Shown here: piece after piece, positions 26,384 through 34,512 of the stretch
How the letters are laid out: every line of letters begins with the position of its first letter
How positions within the stretch are numbered: position 1 is the first letter of the stretch
Source of the DNA: Candidatus Moduliflexus flocculans
Lineage (GTDB): Bacteria > Moduliflexota > Moduliflexia > Moduliflexales > Moduliflexaceae
Reading direction: 5' to 3'
Assembly: GCA_000739515.1 (NCBI GenBank)
Contig: DF820455.1
Span: 520,183-558,152, forward strand
DNA: 37,970 nucleotides
Notes under the pieces: model-generated
What the model saw: the letters and a program-made list of their open reading frames with translations, nothing else
Told to the model about the DNA's origin: nothing
Databases searched by the model: none
Program-made: the position numbers and the translations under genes

Positions 26384-26473
26384 TAGCACACTGATTGGAC
26401 TGATATGACTGATTGGCGCTGATTTTTTGGAAGATCAGAGAATATCAGCCTCATCAGTCCAATCAGTGTGCTA
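26384..26473. repeat. Long inverted repeat in the gltX leader
   Basis: Perfect 21-base arms at 26384-26404 and 26453-26473 (TAGCACACTGATTGG... and its complement) flank a 48-base loop with further CTGATTGG-like copies. On the plus strand the right arm is followed by TTTTTT, giving a terminator-like form. On the minus strand the left arm ends a few bases from the gltX ribosome binding site. Confidence 0.75.
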
Positions 26474-26632
26474 TTTTTTATTCAAAAGATGCGTTGCATG
26501 GCGGCATAGCGAAGAGGGCTGTTCCTGTCAAGCGATAAGTTTTCCAGAGCTTGGCAGATCATTTTTGCGCGGCTATTTCATTGACAAGAACCCATATTCT
26601 GAAATCAATATGACAGAATAACGATTTTTTTG

Positions 26633-26756
26633 AGTCATTATTTCGCTGTGTTTCGCCGTAGGTGATATGTCTCCGTAACCGCTACGCGATAGAGAAGACG
26701 GGGCTGCTGAAACGTGATTCTACAATGCCTCAAACCCTACGGACTAAATAATGACT
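26633..26756. repeat. Inverted-repeat element, copy A
   Basis: This 124-base element is bounded by AGTCATTATTT and AAATAATGACT. Internally it carries CGCCGTAGG, CCGTAACCGCTACGCG and TCTACAATGCCTCAAACC. Its reverse complement matches 28355-28465 block by block. Within the gap 26474-26831 I see no gene. Confidence 0.65.
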
Positions 26757-26831
26757 TTCGCGATAAGAATCCCTTGAAATTTTTCGATGATAACACGCAA
26801 GAGTTCTTCATGGATAAAAGGAGGCCATCGC

Positions 26832-27383
26832 ATGTTGCAATACGTTGAAAAACCGTTGAAAGGCAAACGGTTGTTGCTGTTTGTCGAAGATGTGTATGAA
26901 GATTTGGAACTCTGGTATCCGAAATTGCGGATGCAGGAGGCCGGGGCGGAAGTGGTCATCGCTGGCCCGGAGGCCGGGAAAACGTATCAGGGAAAACATG
27001 GTTATCCTTGCCTCTCCGATGTTTCCTATCTGCATGTCTCGGCAGAAGCGTTTGATGGCGTGATTATTCCCGGCGGCTTCATGCCGGATAAACTCCGCCG
27101 CGAGCCCAAAGTGCTGCAACTCGTCCGCGAGTTCGCGCAAGCGGGCAAATTGGTGGCGGCGATCTGTCACGGCGGCTGGATTCCGATTTCCGCTAAAGTC
27201 TATAAAGGCGTCTGCGTCACCGGATCGCTGGGAATTAAAGATGATCTTGAAAATGCCGGAGCCATCTGGAAAGATGCGCCGGTAATTATTGACAAACACT
27301 TTGTGTCGAGCCGCAAGCCGGATGATCTCCCAGACTTTTGTCTTGGAATCATCGAAGTGTTGCTGTCGCCGACGCAATTATGA
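26832..27383 (+). CDS. DJ-1/PfpI-family protein
   Basis: A 183-residue protein starting at ATG 26832 with AAAGGAGG 8 bases upstream. It has the DJ-1/PfpI flavodoxin-like fold: RLLLFVEDVYEDLELWYP, EVVIAGPEAGKTYQGKHGYP, FDGVIIPGGFMPDKLR, and the nucleophile elbow AAICHGGWIPISA with Cys112-His113. Glu23 is placed to assist the cysteine as in PfpI/YhbO. Members include glyoxalase III/deglycase-like enzymes and putative proteases; the actual reaction is not settled by sequence. It sits with a phosphatase gene between two inverted repeat copies. Confidence 0.88.
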   Translation: MLQYVEKPLKGKRLLLFVEDVYEDLELWYPKLRMQEAGAEVVIAGPEAGKTYQGKHGYPCLSDVSYLHVSAEAFDGVIIPGGFMPDKLRREPKVLQLVREFAQAGKLVAAICHGGWIPISAKVYKGVCVTGSLGIKDDLENAGAIWKDAPVIIDKHFVSSRKPDDLPDFCLGIIEVLLSPTQL

Positions 27384-27396
27384 GGATGATTTCAAA

Positions 27397-27428
27397 ATCT
27401 GTCAGATGTTTGAATGCGCCTGACAGAT
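27397..27428. repeat. Palindrome ATCTGTCAG/CTGACAGAT
   Basis: Nine-base perfect arms lie in the 53-base gap between the DJ-1 and phosphatase genes. The right arm ends 8 bases before the next ATG. It is a diverged member of the GTGTCTGAC family. Confidence 0.6.
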
Positions 27429-27436
27429 CGGAGTGA

Positions 27437-28312
27437 ATGGCCAGAATGCAAACAATGCTCACAACAATAAACCCACAGACCTTTTGCCGCAAAATACCGC
27501 CTTTTTCAAACGCAGAGGAGGTGTTGCCCAAACGTTTCTGGATAGATCGACAGGCCGGAACGCTGTATGCGTGTCCTCCGGCCATCACGTTGTCCTTCCC
27601 AATGCTTGCCATTCGACATGGGCAGACTGATGATAATGTCCGCCACGCCTGGCAGGGGCAAATTGACGGCCCATCGAATCAATTAAATGCCGTCGGGAAA
27701 GAACAAGCCCGCATTGCCGCAGAGAATTTGTTCGCACAACTCAGCGAATCATTCGGCGCGGCGCTGCCAACCTTAGCGATGTCCGGCAAATTCGTCGTGC
27801 TAAGCAGCCCATTAGGACGCGCTAAAGAAACCGCGCAGACATTTCTCGATTATCTCGCTGGACAAACCGGCATCACGCTCCCGCTGCGCATCGAGCCGGA
27901 TTTGGCGGAAATCTTTTTCGGCGTTGTTGAAGGCGGGTCGTTAGAGACCTTAACGGGCGAACTCCTGGAGTGTCTATTGCAATTTAAATATGGACGCGAC
28001 GCCACGATGAATTGGTTAGGCACGGGCGAAAGTTTTACAGATGTCACGCTCCGCGCTTATCGCTTATTAGAGCGCCTAAACGCTGAATTTCATGCCGGAG
28101 AGACGCTTGTCGCCGCGTTTTCGCATGGGACGCTGATTAATGGGATGCGGGTCGCGGTGGGTGATTCGATGCTGATTGATGAACAGGGTAAAGTCACATT
28201 TCGAAAGCACATGGTAGATAACGGCGAAGCCTACTGGTTCGGACAATCGCAGCAGCTTGCGGCTCGCCTGGCAAGCCGCGTCGAGGCTCAGACGTTGGTT
28301 TCAGTAAATTAA
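27437..28312 (+). CDS. Histidine phosphatase (phosphoglycerate mutase-like) family protein
   Basis: A 291-residue protein. The phosphohistidine motif is LAIRHGQT with His61. Other family elements are VLSSPLGRAKETAQTFL, the acid LAEIFFGVVEGG, and the second histidine in VAAFSHGTLINGM. About 50 residues precede the core (FWIDRQAGTLYACPPAIT), longer than usual and of unknown role. It should remove phosphate from a small molecule or protein; the substrate cannot be named. GGAG lies 4 bases before ATG 27437; ATG 27455 is an alternative start. Confidence 0.82.
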   Translation: MARMQTMLTTINPQTFCRKIPPFSNAEEVLPKRFWIDRQAGTLYACPPAITLSFPMLAIRHGQTDDNVRHAWQGQIDGPSNQLNAVGKEQARIAAENLFAQLSESFGAALPTLAMSGKFVVLSSPLGRAKETAQTFLDYLAGQTGITLPLRIEPDLAEIFFGVVEGGSLETLTGELLECLLQFKYGRDATMNWLGTGESFTDVTLRAYRLLERLNAEFHAGETLVAAFSHGTLINGMRVAVGDSMLIDEQGKVTFRKHMVDNGEAYWFGQSQQLAARLASRVEAQTLVSVN

Positions 28313-28354
28313 CAAAAACTACATGGATAAGTGTAAGAAAGGATTGTTGATATA

Positions 28355-28510
28355 TAATTATTTAGCCCGTAGGGCTTGAAGTATTGTAGAAGACGGCGAA
28401 CCACCACATTTCTACCGCGTAGCGGTTGCGGTCACGATTCCAGATCGCCTACGGCGAATAACGTGACAGTCTTCAACTTCTACAATACCTCATCGCCTAC
28501 GGCGAAAATA
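28355..28510. repeat. Inverted-repeat element, copy B
   Basis: The segment 28355-28465 matches the reverse complement of copy A (CCGTAGGG.TTGA, ATTGTAGAA, CGCGTAGCGGTT, CCTACGGCGAA). A further inverted half (TTCTACAATACCTCATCG, CCTACGG) follows at 28468-28506. The element therefore forms a hairpin by itself. It ends just before the serA ribosome binding site. Confidence 0.65.
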
Positions 28511-28527
28511 GCTAAAAGGAGAGACGT

Positions 28528-29703
28528 ATGTTCAAAATTTTGAAGCTGAATCAAATTTCGCCGAAGGGGTTGGAAATTTTTCCGCAGAATCAATATGAAA
28601 TCGCCAGTGAATTCACGCATCCTGACGCTATTTTAGTCCGAAGTGCGACGATTGCGCCGGATACCATGCCCGCCAGCATTTTGGCGATTGCCAGAGCGGG
28701 CGCGGGGGTGAATAACATCCCTGTGTCGGTGTGCACCGAACGCGGCATTATCGTATTCAATACGCCGGGCGCAAACGCGAACGCGGTCAAAGAATTGGTG
28801 CTTGCGGGGCTGGTGCTGAGCGCGCGCGGCGTGCTGGAAGGGATCGAATTCGTGAAAGGCTTGCAGATTCAAGACCCCAAAGCGATGTCAAAAGCGGTGG
28901 AAGACGGCAAAAAACATTTCGCCGGATATGAATTAGCAGGCAAAACGCTTGGAATCGTCGGGCTTGGCAAGATCGGCGCATTAGTCGCGGACATGGGCTT
29001 GCATCTCGGGATGCAGGTGATCGGGTTCGATCCGGCGCTGTCTGTGGATGCGGCCTGGCGGCTCTCGAACCAGACGCAGCGCATCGAAAATCTGCCGACG
29101 CTGCTCTCGAAAGCGGATTATATCTCGTTGCATGTGCCATATTCAGAGGCCACGAAAAACATGATCAATCAGAACAACATCAGATTCCTGAAAAACGGAG
29201 CGCGATTACTGAATTTTTCGCGCGGCGAAATCGTCGAATGCGCTGCCGTTATCGAGGCGTTGAACACTGGCAAACTCGTGCGATATGCCACCGATTTCCC
29301 CTGCCCGGATTTGATGGGACGCACGGATGTGATTATGCTGCCGCATATCGGCGCCAGCACTGAAGAAGCTGAAGAAGCGTGCGCGGTGATGGCGGCGAAG
29401 CAACTGATTGATTTTTTAGAAAACGGCAATATCGTCAATTCAGTGAATTTCCCTTCGTTGAGTCTGGATCGTACCAGCCCGACCCGCATCGCGATTGCCA
29501 ATAAAAACGTGCCGAAAATGTTAGGACAAATCACCTCGATTCTGGCCGATTCAAACATCAACGTCAATGAGATGCTCAATAAAAGCCGGGATGATGTGGC
29601 CTACAACTTGATTGACGTGGATACGCCGCCGAGCGACGTGCTGTTGGCCGCGCTGCGCGGCATTGAAGGCGTGATCAATGTTCGCGTCGTCTATTCCGCA
29701 TAG
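28528..29703 (+). CDS. serA: D-3-phosphoglycerate dehydrogenase
   Basis: A 391-residue enzyme of the short SerA type, the first step of serine synthesis (3-phosphoglycerate to 3-phosphohydroxypyruvate with NAD). The NAD loop is GIVGLGKIG (about 142-150). Active-site residues include Arg232 (NFSRGEIV) and His273 (LPHIGASTEEAEE). A C-terminal ACT domain (about 320-391, KNVPKMLGQITSILADSNIN) suggests feedback by serine. GGAG lies 7 bases before the ATG. No serC or serB is adjacent. Confidence 0.93.
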   Translation: MFKILKLNQISPKGLEIFPQNQYEIASEFTHPDAILVRSATIAPDTMPASILAIARAGAGVNNIPVSVCTERGIIVFNTPGANANAVKELVLAGLVLSARGVLEGIEFVKGLQIQDPKAMSKAVEDGKKHFAGYELAGKTLGIVGLGKIGALVADMGLHLGMQVIGFDPALSVDAAWRLSNQTQRIENLPTLLSKADYISLHVPYSEATKNMINQNNIRFLKNGARLLNFSRGEIVECAAVIEALNTGKLVRYATDFPCPDLMGRTDVIMLPHIGASTEEAEEACAVMAAKQLIDFLENGNIVNSVNFPSLSLDRTSPTRIAIANKNVPKMLGQITSILADSNINVNEMLNKSRDDVAYNLIDVDTPPSDVLLAALRGIEGVINVRVVYSA

Positions 29704-29728
29704 AACATTTTCTCTTACAATTCCCTCA

Positions 29729-29759
29729 TGGCGAGGCAGCAGCGCAGATGGCCTCGCCA
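29729..29759 (+). terminator. Hairpin after serA
   Basis: TGGCGAGGC/GCCTCGCCA, a 9-bp perfect stem, starts 26 bases after the serA stop. No T-run follows, so termination is uncertain. Its loop sequence CAGCGCAGATGG recurs at about 37484-37496. Confidence 0.45.
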
Positions 29760-29788
29760 TTCCTGACGCCATAACAAAAGCAGGTTTT

Positions 29789-30820
29789 ATGTTCGAATAC
29801 ACCCTCTATTTTTTCAGCGCCTATTCTTGCGGCGTTCTCTCTCTTGGAATGTTGGCTGTTTCCTACCTGAAAACCAGAAATGAAACGTTGGCGTATTACA
29901 GCTATTTTCAGGCCGTGTTTACGACGTTGATTCTCATCCAGGTAGGTCTCGGCTACCTGAGCGACATCGCACCTCATGACGAAGGCGGCTTTTCTGAAGC
30001 AATCGCCAGCAGCCTCTACGCCAGCGAATTTATCATTGGGTTTTTGACACTTTTTGCATTAATTGTCTTCTGCCTGCATTTCTTTTCCGTTCCCCGCCTC
30101 ATGCGTCATGCCGCAGTCAGCGGCGGCGTCCTGCTCGTGAGCGACCTTATGCTGCATGTTGCTGTATTTGTCTGGCCGAATACTCACTTCGCAACTATCG
30201 TTCTCTTTTTCAACGACCATTTGAGCAGCGCGGCGCTTTTGTATCTGCTGATTTTAGGCGTCAGTCACTATAAAACGCTTGCCACTTCAGCCGAACGACT
30301 GCTCGCGAAACGACTGCTGATTATTTTCCTGATCGCGTTGCCGAGCACATATATCGAAATGCTGCTTGAAACGACAATGGAATCGTCGCTCTCCTTTTAT
30401 CCGTTGATTTACCTCAGCGAAACGATCTTGTTGACACATTATTTTGTCAAACAGGCGTTATTTTCTCATCAAACGGCGGCGCCAGCCTACGCTGTCGCGC
30501 CTCGTTCAGAAACCGTCGCCAATCCGCTGCCGACGGAATCATCAGAAAAGACCCTGACGCCCGTGATTCCTGAAAGCGACATTTTTGAGCGTTATGGCAT
30601 CTCTCCACGCGAAAAAGAATTAGCGCTGCTGGCGCTGCAAGGCCGCAATAATTCCGAAATCGCCGAAACGCTGTTTATTTCCGTCAGCACCGTAAAAACG
30701 CACCTCAGCAATATTTATGAAAAATTCGGCGTGAAAAATCGGTATGAGCTTATCACCTTTTTAGCCAATAAATCCGCCACGCTCTCAACCGCCTCAACAA
30801 TTCACGCTTCCGACGAATAG
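29789..30820 (+). CDS. Membrane-anchored LuxR-type regulator with multi-helix sensor
   Basis: A 343-residue protein starting at ATG 29789; the open frame back to 29678 crosses the serA end and a hairpin. About 220 residues form roughly seven hydrophobic helices (LYFFSAYSCGVLSLGMLAV, then FQAVFTTLILIQVGL, FIIGFLTLFALIVFCL, GGVLLVSDLMLHVAVFVW, SAALLYLLILGVS, LLIIFLIALPSTYIEML, YPLIYLSETILLTHYF). A polar linker (about 225-265) leads to a LuxR/GerE helix-turn-helix at 271-327 (ISPREKELALLALQG, STVKTHLSNIYEKFGVKNR). It probably senses a membrane or lipid signal and binds DNA from the membrane or after release. Neighbours give no target. Confidence 0.8.
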   Translation: MFEYTLYFFSAYSCGVLSLGMLAVSYLKTRNETLAYYSYFQAVFTTLILIQVGLGYLSDIAPHDEGGFSEAIASSLYASEFIIGFLTLFALIVFCLHFFSVPRLMRHAAVSGGVLLVSDLMLHVAVFVWPNTHFATIVLFFNDHLSSAALLYLLILGVSHYKTLATSAERLLAKRLLIIFLIALPSTYIEMLLETTMESSLSFYPLIYLSETILLTHYFVKQALFSHQTAAPAYAVAPRSETVANPLPTESSEKTLTPVIPESDIFERYGISPREKELALLALQGRNNSEIAETLFISVSTVKTHLSNIYEKFGVKNRYELITFLANKSATLSTASTIHASDE

Positions 30821-30849
30821 TGTTTTCGCAACGTTTGATTGACGGATAT

Positions 30850-30891
30850 GTACCCCGGACAGCCATGTCCGGACAAGGCTGTCCGGGGTAC
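30850..30891. repeat. 42-bp nested palindrome
   Basis: GTACCCCGGACAGCC and its exact complement (15 bp) flank a loop that itself contains the palindrome TGTCCGGACA. It lies 29 bases after the LuxR-type gene. The rest of the gap 30821-31198 holds a possible regulator relic and a hairpin, described separately. Confidence 0.8.
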
Positions 30892-30963
30892 GATTGACCC
30901 GTCCACGTCAACTTGCAAAAACAGCAGGCCATTCCGATATTTCCGATTTTCCGCCATTTTAGG

Positions 30964-31056
30964 GGTAATTCGCCCCTCATCCACCTGGATAATCCCCTGA
31001 AGTCGGAGTGATTTCAACCGTGAAATCATCCGCCTGACCGATTGACGAACTCCCTC
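30964..31056 (-). pseudogene. Possible relic of a Crp/Fnr-type DNA-binding tail
   Basis: One minus-strand frame reads VRQSVRRMISRLKS, LRLQ, GIIQVDEGRIT, resembling the recognition helix and wing of Crp/Fnr regulators with a short insertion. No sensor domain or intact helix-turn-helix precedes it. The match is by eye and short, so confidence is low. Confidence 0.25.
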
Positions 31057-31146
31057 TGTTTGCTTATGCTGAGGCGTGTGTTGAAACACACATCTTCAAC
31101 GCGCTGAATTTTCAAAACATCGAACACTCATACAACAGAAAAGGGG

Positions 31147-31183
31147 CGCGTTTCAGCAAACGTTCTCGTTATGCTGAGACGCG
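31147..31183. repeat. Hairpin before the M23 gene
   Basis: CGCGTTTCAGCA and TGCTGAGACGCG pair with one G-T over a 13-base loop, 15 bases before ATG 31199. A related TTATGCTGAGGCGTG lies nearby at about 31063-31080. Confidence 0.55.
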
Positions 31184-31198
31184 AACACGAATAGGTAT

Positions 31199-32248
31199 AT
31201 GATGACACCACAAAGAAACTTTGTTCAGGCAGTTGCAAAAGCGATTACATTCAATCTGATTTTCCTCGTCGGCTTCTTAGCGTCGTGCAATGGCGATAAT
31301 CCGAGTTCTGGCGACAGCGGCTCGGCGTTGAACGCCGGGCGCGAATACATGATGTGGTGGAACGCGAGCGCGTATGATCAAATATGGAAACAAGCCACCA
31401 GTCAATTTAAGACAACCTTTGGAAGTCTCCAGAATTTTCAAGCAGCCTCGGAACAGGCCAAAGAAGAGTATGGCGCTCAGACCACATTAAAAGGGGAACG
31501 CGTGTTTGATATGGGTAGCATCTTTCAGTATGAATCTGTCGCCAAATATGCGAATAAGAGCGACTTGGCTTCATTCGAATGGCAGTTGGACAGTTCAAAT
31601 GATATTCTCAGTCTCTATGTCCGCGATTTGCCGCAGGAAGCGCCGAGCGCGTACCTCGATTACCAGACGAAAACGAAACTGCGTCTCCCGTTTGACGATG
31701 AATGGACGGTGATGTGGGGCGGACGCTCGACCTGGGAAAATTATCATGCCGATACGCCGAACCAGCGATTTGCGTATGACTTTTTCGTTGTAAAAAATGG
31801 GTATTTTTCCGGCGACGGCAGCCAGAACGCGCAGCATTATGCCTTTGGGAAAACGGTGGTGGCGCCGGGCAGCGGCGTCGTGATCGCCGCGGAATCCTCT
31901 GTGCCGGATAATGTGCCGGGAGAGGAGAATTTCGCGCAACCGCTTGGCAACCACGTCATTATTGATCATGAAAACGGCGAATATTCCGTACTGGCGCATT
32001 TCCAGCGCGGTTCGGTGGTCGTGCAAGTTGGCGACCGCGTCGTCGCCGGGCAGAAGTTAGGACTATGCGGCAACAGCGGTGGATCGGATTTGCCGCATCT
32101 GCATTATCATATCCAGAATACGCCATTCCCCTTAGTAAATGGCGTCGTAGATGGCGAAGGGCTTCCAACGCAGTTTACTAACTATTTTGCCGACGGAACG
32201 CGGATTTCTCGCGGCGAGCCAGTGCGCGGCCAGCGCGTTCATCCCTGA
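31199..32248 (+). CDS. M23 (LytM-type) peptidase lipoprotein
   Basis: A 349-residue protein with a signal sequence and lipobox LAS-Cys30. The N-terminal region (about 42-160) contains REYMMWWNASAYDQIWKQ and looks like a DUF3887-type domain. The C-terminal M23 domain (about 175-340) has QRFAYDFFVV, VVAPGSGVVIAA, LAHFQRGS, VGDRVVAGQKLGLCGNSG and LPHLHYHI. The usual HxxxD first zinc ligand reads RFAYD here, so His is replaced by Arg while D and the HLHYH pair remain. It may bind or remodel peptidoglycan; full activity is uncertain. ATG 31202 is an equally possible start. Confidence 0.82.
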   Translation: MMTPQRNFVQAVAKAITFNLIFLVGFLASCNGDNPSSGDSGSALNAGREYMMWWNASAYDQIWKQATSQFKTTFGSLQNFQAASEQAKEEYGAQTTLKGERVFDMGSIFQYESVAKYANKSDLASFEWQLDSSNDILSLYVRDLPQEAPSAYLDYQTKTKLRLPFDDEWTVMWGGRSTWENYHADTPNQRFAYDFFVVKNGYFSGDGSQNAQHYAFGKTVVAPGSGVVIAAESSVPDNVPGEENFAQPLGNHVIIDHENGEYSVLAHFQRGSVVVQVGDRVVAGQKLGLCGNSGGSDLPHLHYHIQNTPFPLVNGVVDGEGLPTQFTNYFADGTRISRGEPVRGQRVHP

Positions 32249-32288
32249 CCTCCTCATCTTATGGATGCGAGCGTTGATTGGTCAGAAA

Positions 32289-32317
32289 ACCTCACAGGTC
32301 TCAAAGACCTGTGAGGT
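32289..32317. repeat. Perfect palindrome ACCTCACAGGTCT
   Basis: Thirteen-base arms with a 3-base loop (ACCTCACAGGTCT and complement) lie 40 bases after the M23 stop. It is a sister of the degenerate copy at 3163-3193. No T-run follows. Nothing else is visible from 32318 to the promoter at 32479. Confidence 0.75.
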
Positions 32318-32478
32318 CTGTTGTAATGAATGTTCAATACTCGCATCTATAATGCCGAGTGATTCAGTATCGTTCGGCATATTCCTTCAAAAACGCCGCT
32401 GGTATCTTCCTAAAAATTATCGCATAGTAAATCCCTCCCAATAAACACAGGAATTTCCTTGACAAATACAAAAAACGC

Positions 32479-32507
32479 TTGACGAACTCGCCCAATTCGA
32501 CTATAAC
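32479..32507 (+). promoter_or_regulatory. Strong sigma70-type promoter of the FHA-SEDS cluster
   Basis: TTGACG (32479-32484) and TATAAC (32502-32507) are 17 bases apart, matching 5 of 6 bases at each box. It lies about 65 bases before ATG 32573 and probably drives the cluster up to at least the FHA gene. Confidence 0.65.
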
Positions 32508-32572
32508 ACTCAACATGGTGCATTTTTTATCTCTAATATGTTGTGTGCAGTAACGCAGGGAGAACAGGAGTT

Positions 32573-34465
32573 ATGTTTTTTGGAAAAAAGAAACAGGCCA
32601 CGCGCGAACCGGTTTTTAAGTTGAGTGCGCGGGATTTGATCAAAAGCACGTATGAAATTGGGCTGGCAATATGGGACAAAGGCATCAAAGAGCGCCTGCT
32701 GCAAGAACGGGCGGTGGCCGTCGTCCAGCGCGAAGAAGATAAAACGCGAGATGCGGTCTATTATCGCCTTTCTAATGAGGTTGACCTGTTTCTCGGCGTG
32801 GAATTGAGCACGAAAATCCGTAAAACCCATAAAACAATTCAAGACCTGATTCGCGCCCTGAATGATAAATACGCGCAGCTTGTGGAAGGCCACGCCGAAT
32901 TCGATCCTCGCGACCATCAGGAAGGTTTGATCGTCAACCTACTTCCTTCGATGAAATTGAAAGCCACGCAATTTTCGCTGCGCTTGAAAGAGCGCGTGCC
33001 GGATGATGCGTTCATTATCGGCAGATTGATGGAAATCGGGCCAGATAGCAGCGGCGTGGAATTGGAATGCTTGAATCATCAACAGGAATACGTGATCGGC
33101 AGTGACGAGATGACCGCAGATTATTATATTCCAGACCTGGCGGAGGAGCATTTCGGGCTGTCGGTGCAGAACGGAAATTTTTTTATTTATCAGATTGCCA
33201 AAGAACGCGACGCCGTGACGGAAATCTTTCAAACGGAAAACGAACGGATCCAAATCAGCCGCCAGTATCAACTGCTTCAAGATAAAAACTATATTGTCGC
33301 CCGTTATAAAGGGCAAACCAGACGCTTTCAGTTTCTCGTGCCGCGAGAATTATCGGACGCCGGCGAGATGGCGTCGCGCTACCGTCTTGTGGAAACGGGC
33401 TATTACATTCTGCGCCGCCCGGATGCGGTAAAAAAAACGTATCACTATCCGACGGTCTTTTTTGCCGAACAAGACACGATCATCACCGGCCTGAAAGATG
33501 CCCAATATATCCCGCTCCCCGGCATTAAAAATATCGGCACGCCCGCCCGGCTCAGTTTCAAAGATGGCGAATATTATTTCCGTAAGCTCCATACGGTCAT
33601 GCCGTTGCCGGTCAAGGTGAATGACCAGGAAATCGAAGATGACGCCGAAATTAAACTCACGGGAGACGGCGATAAATTGGAAATCGGCAGTATTCAATTC
33701 ACATACGAAAAACTCGGGAAGCGGCAAGATGTGCCGTTGGCTGTGTTGGAAGTTTCGACGCCTGGCCAGCGGTCGCGGCGGTTTCCGCTGTTTCGCAAAA
33801 CGTTGATTATTTCCGGCCTGAACAAGCGCCCCGGCTACACGGAATATCTGTTCCTCGAAGAGCCGTCGCTGCCGCATAATGCGATGCGCCTTTCCATCAC
33901 CGATGGCGTGCTGTATGTCGAACGCGGCAAAGACACGCCGCCGCTGTATGTCGGCGATAAGAAGGTCACGAAAAAGCATCAAATCGCCTCTGGCGATACC
34001 TTTACGATGGGGGATGTACAGATGAAAGTGGTGCGAAAAGACTTGCCGCCGTCGTATTTTGCGAAATTGACGTTAAGCGCGGAATCAAAGCGTCCGATTC
34101 ATCCGCTACGCGACCTGTCGAAGGGCAAAAGTTACACCTTAGGCCGCATCGCGCCGGATGATCTAAACGATAATTTTATCGCGATTTCGCAGGATTTGCA
34201 TGTGTCTGGCAGCCATGTGCTGCTTGGCCTTGCGGAAGGCCAGGTTGCCACCATCAAAAATATCAGCCAGAGCAACTCGACCTTTCTTGTCTCGTCCGAT
34301 GGCCTGTTGCGGGCAGATTTGCCGCAAGTCCGCGCCGATTTGCCGCGAGACAGCATTCCAGCCGAAATCTTGCTCCGCTGGGATCGCATCCTGGTCGGCC
34401 CGGTCGAATTAGAATATCGCGGCCCTGGCTCATCCATCGTCATTCCAGATAGTTACGACGCCTGA
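32573..34465 (+). CDS. Large protein with several FHA-like modules
   Basis: A 630-residue soluble protein. ATG 32573 follows AGGAG closely; GTG 32543 is an alternative. An N-terminal helical region (1-150, FKLSARDLIKSTYEIGLAIWDKG) is followed by about four FHA-like beta-sandwich modules: roughly 155-275, 285-395, 400-500 and 505-625. The last is clearest (YTLGRIAPDDLNDNFIAISQ, HVSGSHVLLGL, IKNISQSNSTFLVSSDG), with the R/S/H/N pattern of phosphothreonine-binding FHA domains. The other modules have lost most of these residues. The product should act as a scaffold binding phosphoproteins. It is followed by a SEDS gene, recalling actinobacterial FHA-RodA clusters. Confidence 0.65.
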   Translation: MFFGKKKQATREPVFKLSARDLIKSTYEIGLAIWDKGIKERLLQERAVAVVQREEDKTRDAVYYRLSNEVDLFLGVELSTKIRKTHKTIQDLIRALNDKYAQLVEGHAEFDPRDHQEGLIVNLLPSMKLKATQFSLRLKERVPDDAFIIGRLMEIGPDSSGVELECLNHQQEYVIGSDEMTADYYIPDLAEEHFGLSVQNGNFFIYQIAKERDAVTEIFQTENERIQISRQYQLLQDKNYIVARYKGQTRRFQFLVPRELSDAGEMASRYRLVETGYYILRRPDAVKKTYHYPTVFFAEQDTIITGLKDAQYIPLPGIKNIGTPARLSFKDGEYYFRKLHTVMPLPVKVNDQEIEDDAEIKLTGDGDKLEIGSIQFTYEKLGKRQDVPLAVLEVSTPGQRSRRFPLFRKTLIISGLNKRPGYTEYLFLEEPSLPHNAMRLSITDGVLYVERGKDTPPLYVGDKKVTKKHQIASGDTFTMGDVQMKVVRKDLPPSYFAKLTLSAESKRPIHPLRDLSKGKSYTLGRIAPDDLNDNFIAISQDLHVSGSHVLLGLAEGQVATIKNISQSNSTFLVSSDGLLRADLPQVRADLPRDSIPAEILLRWDRILVGPVELEYRGPGSSIVIPDSYDA

Positions 34466-34468
34466 GAA

Positions 34469-34501
34469 AACCCGGTCAGCGTGTTAAGCTCTGACCGGGT
34501 T
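34469..34501 (+). terminator. Hairpin between FHA and SEDS genes
   Basis: AACCCGGTCAG/CTGACCGGGTT, an 11-bp perfect stem with an 11-base loop, starts 3 bases after the FHA stop and ends 11 bases before the SEDS start. Only CATAAATATTT follows, so it may attenuate rather than end transcription. Confidence 0.6.
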
Positions 34502-34512
34502 CATAAATATTT

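Noticed and set aside
26384..26473. T-box or other tRNA-sensing leader for gltX
   Set aside because: No T-box sequence or specifier loop is visible; the structure is a simple perfect inverted repeat with internal copies.
30802..31089. 95-codon minus-strand open frame
   Set aside because: About a third of it is the nested palindrome at 30850-30891; only a short stretch resembles a regulator, reported as a possible relic.
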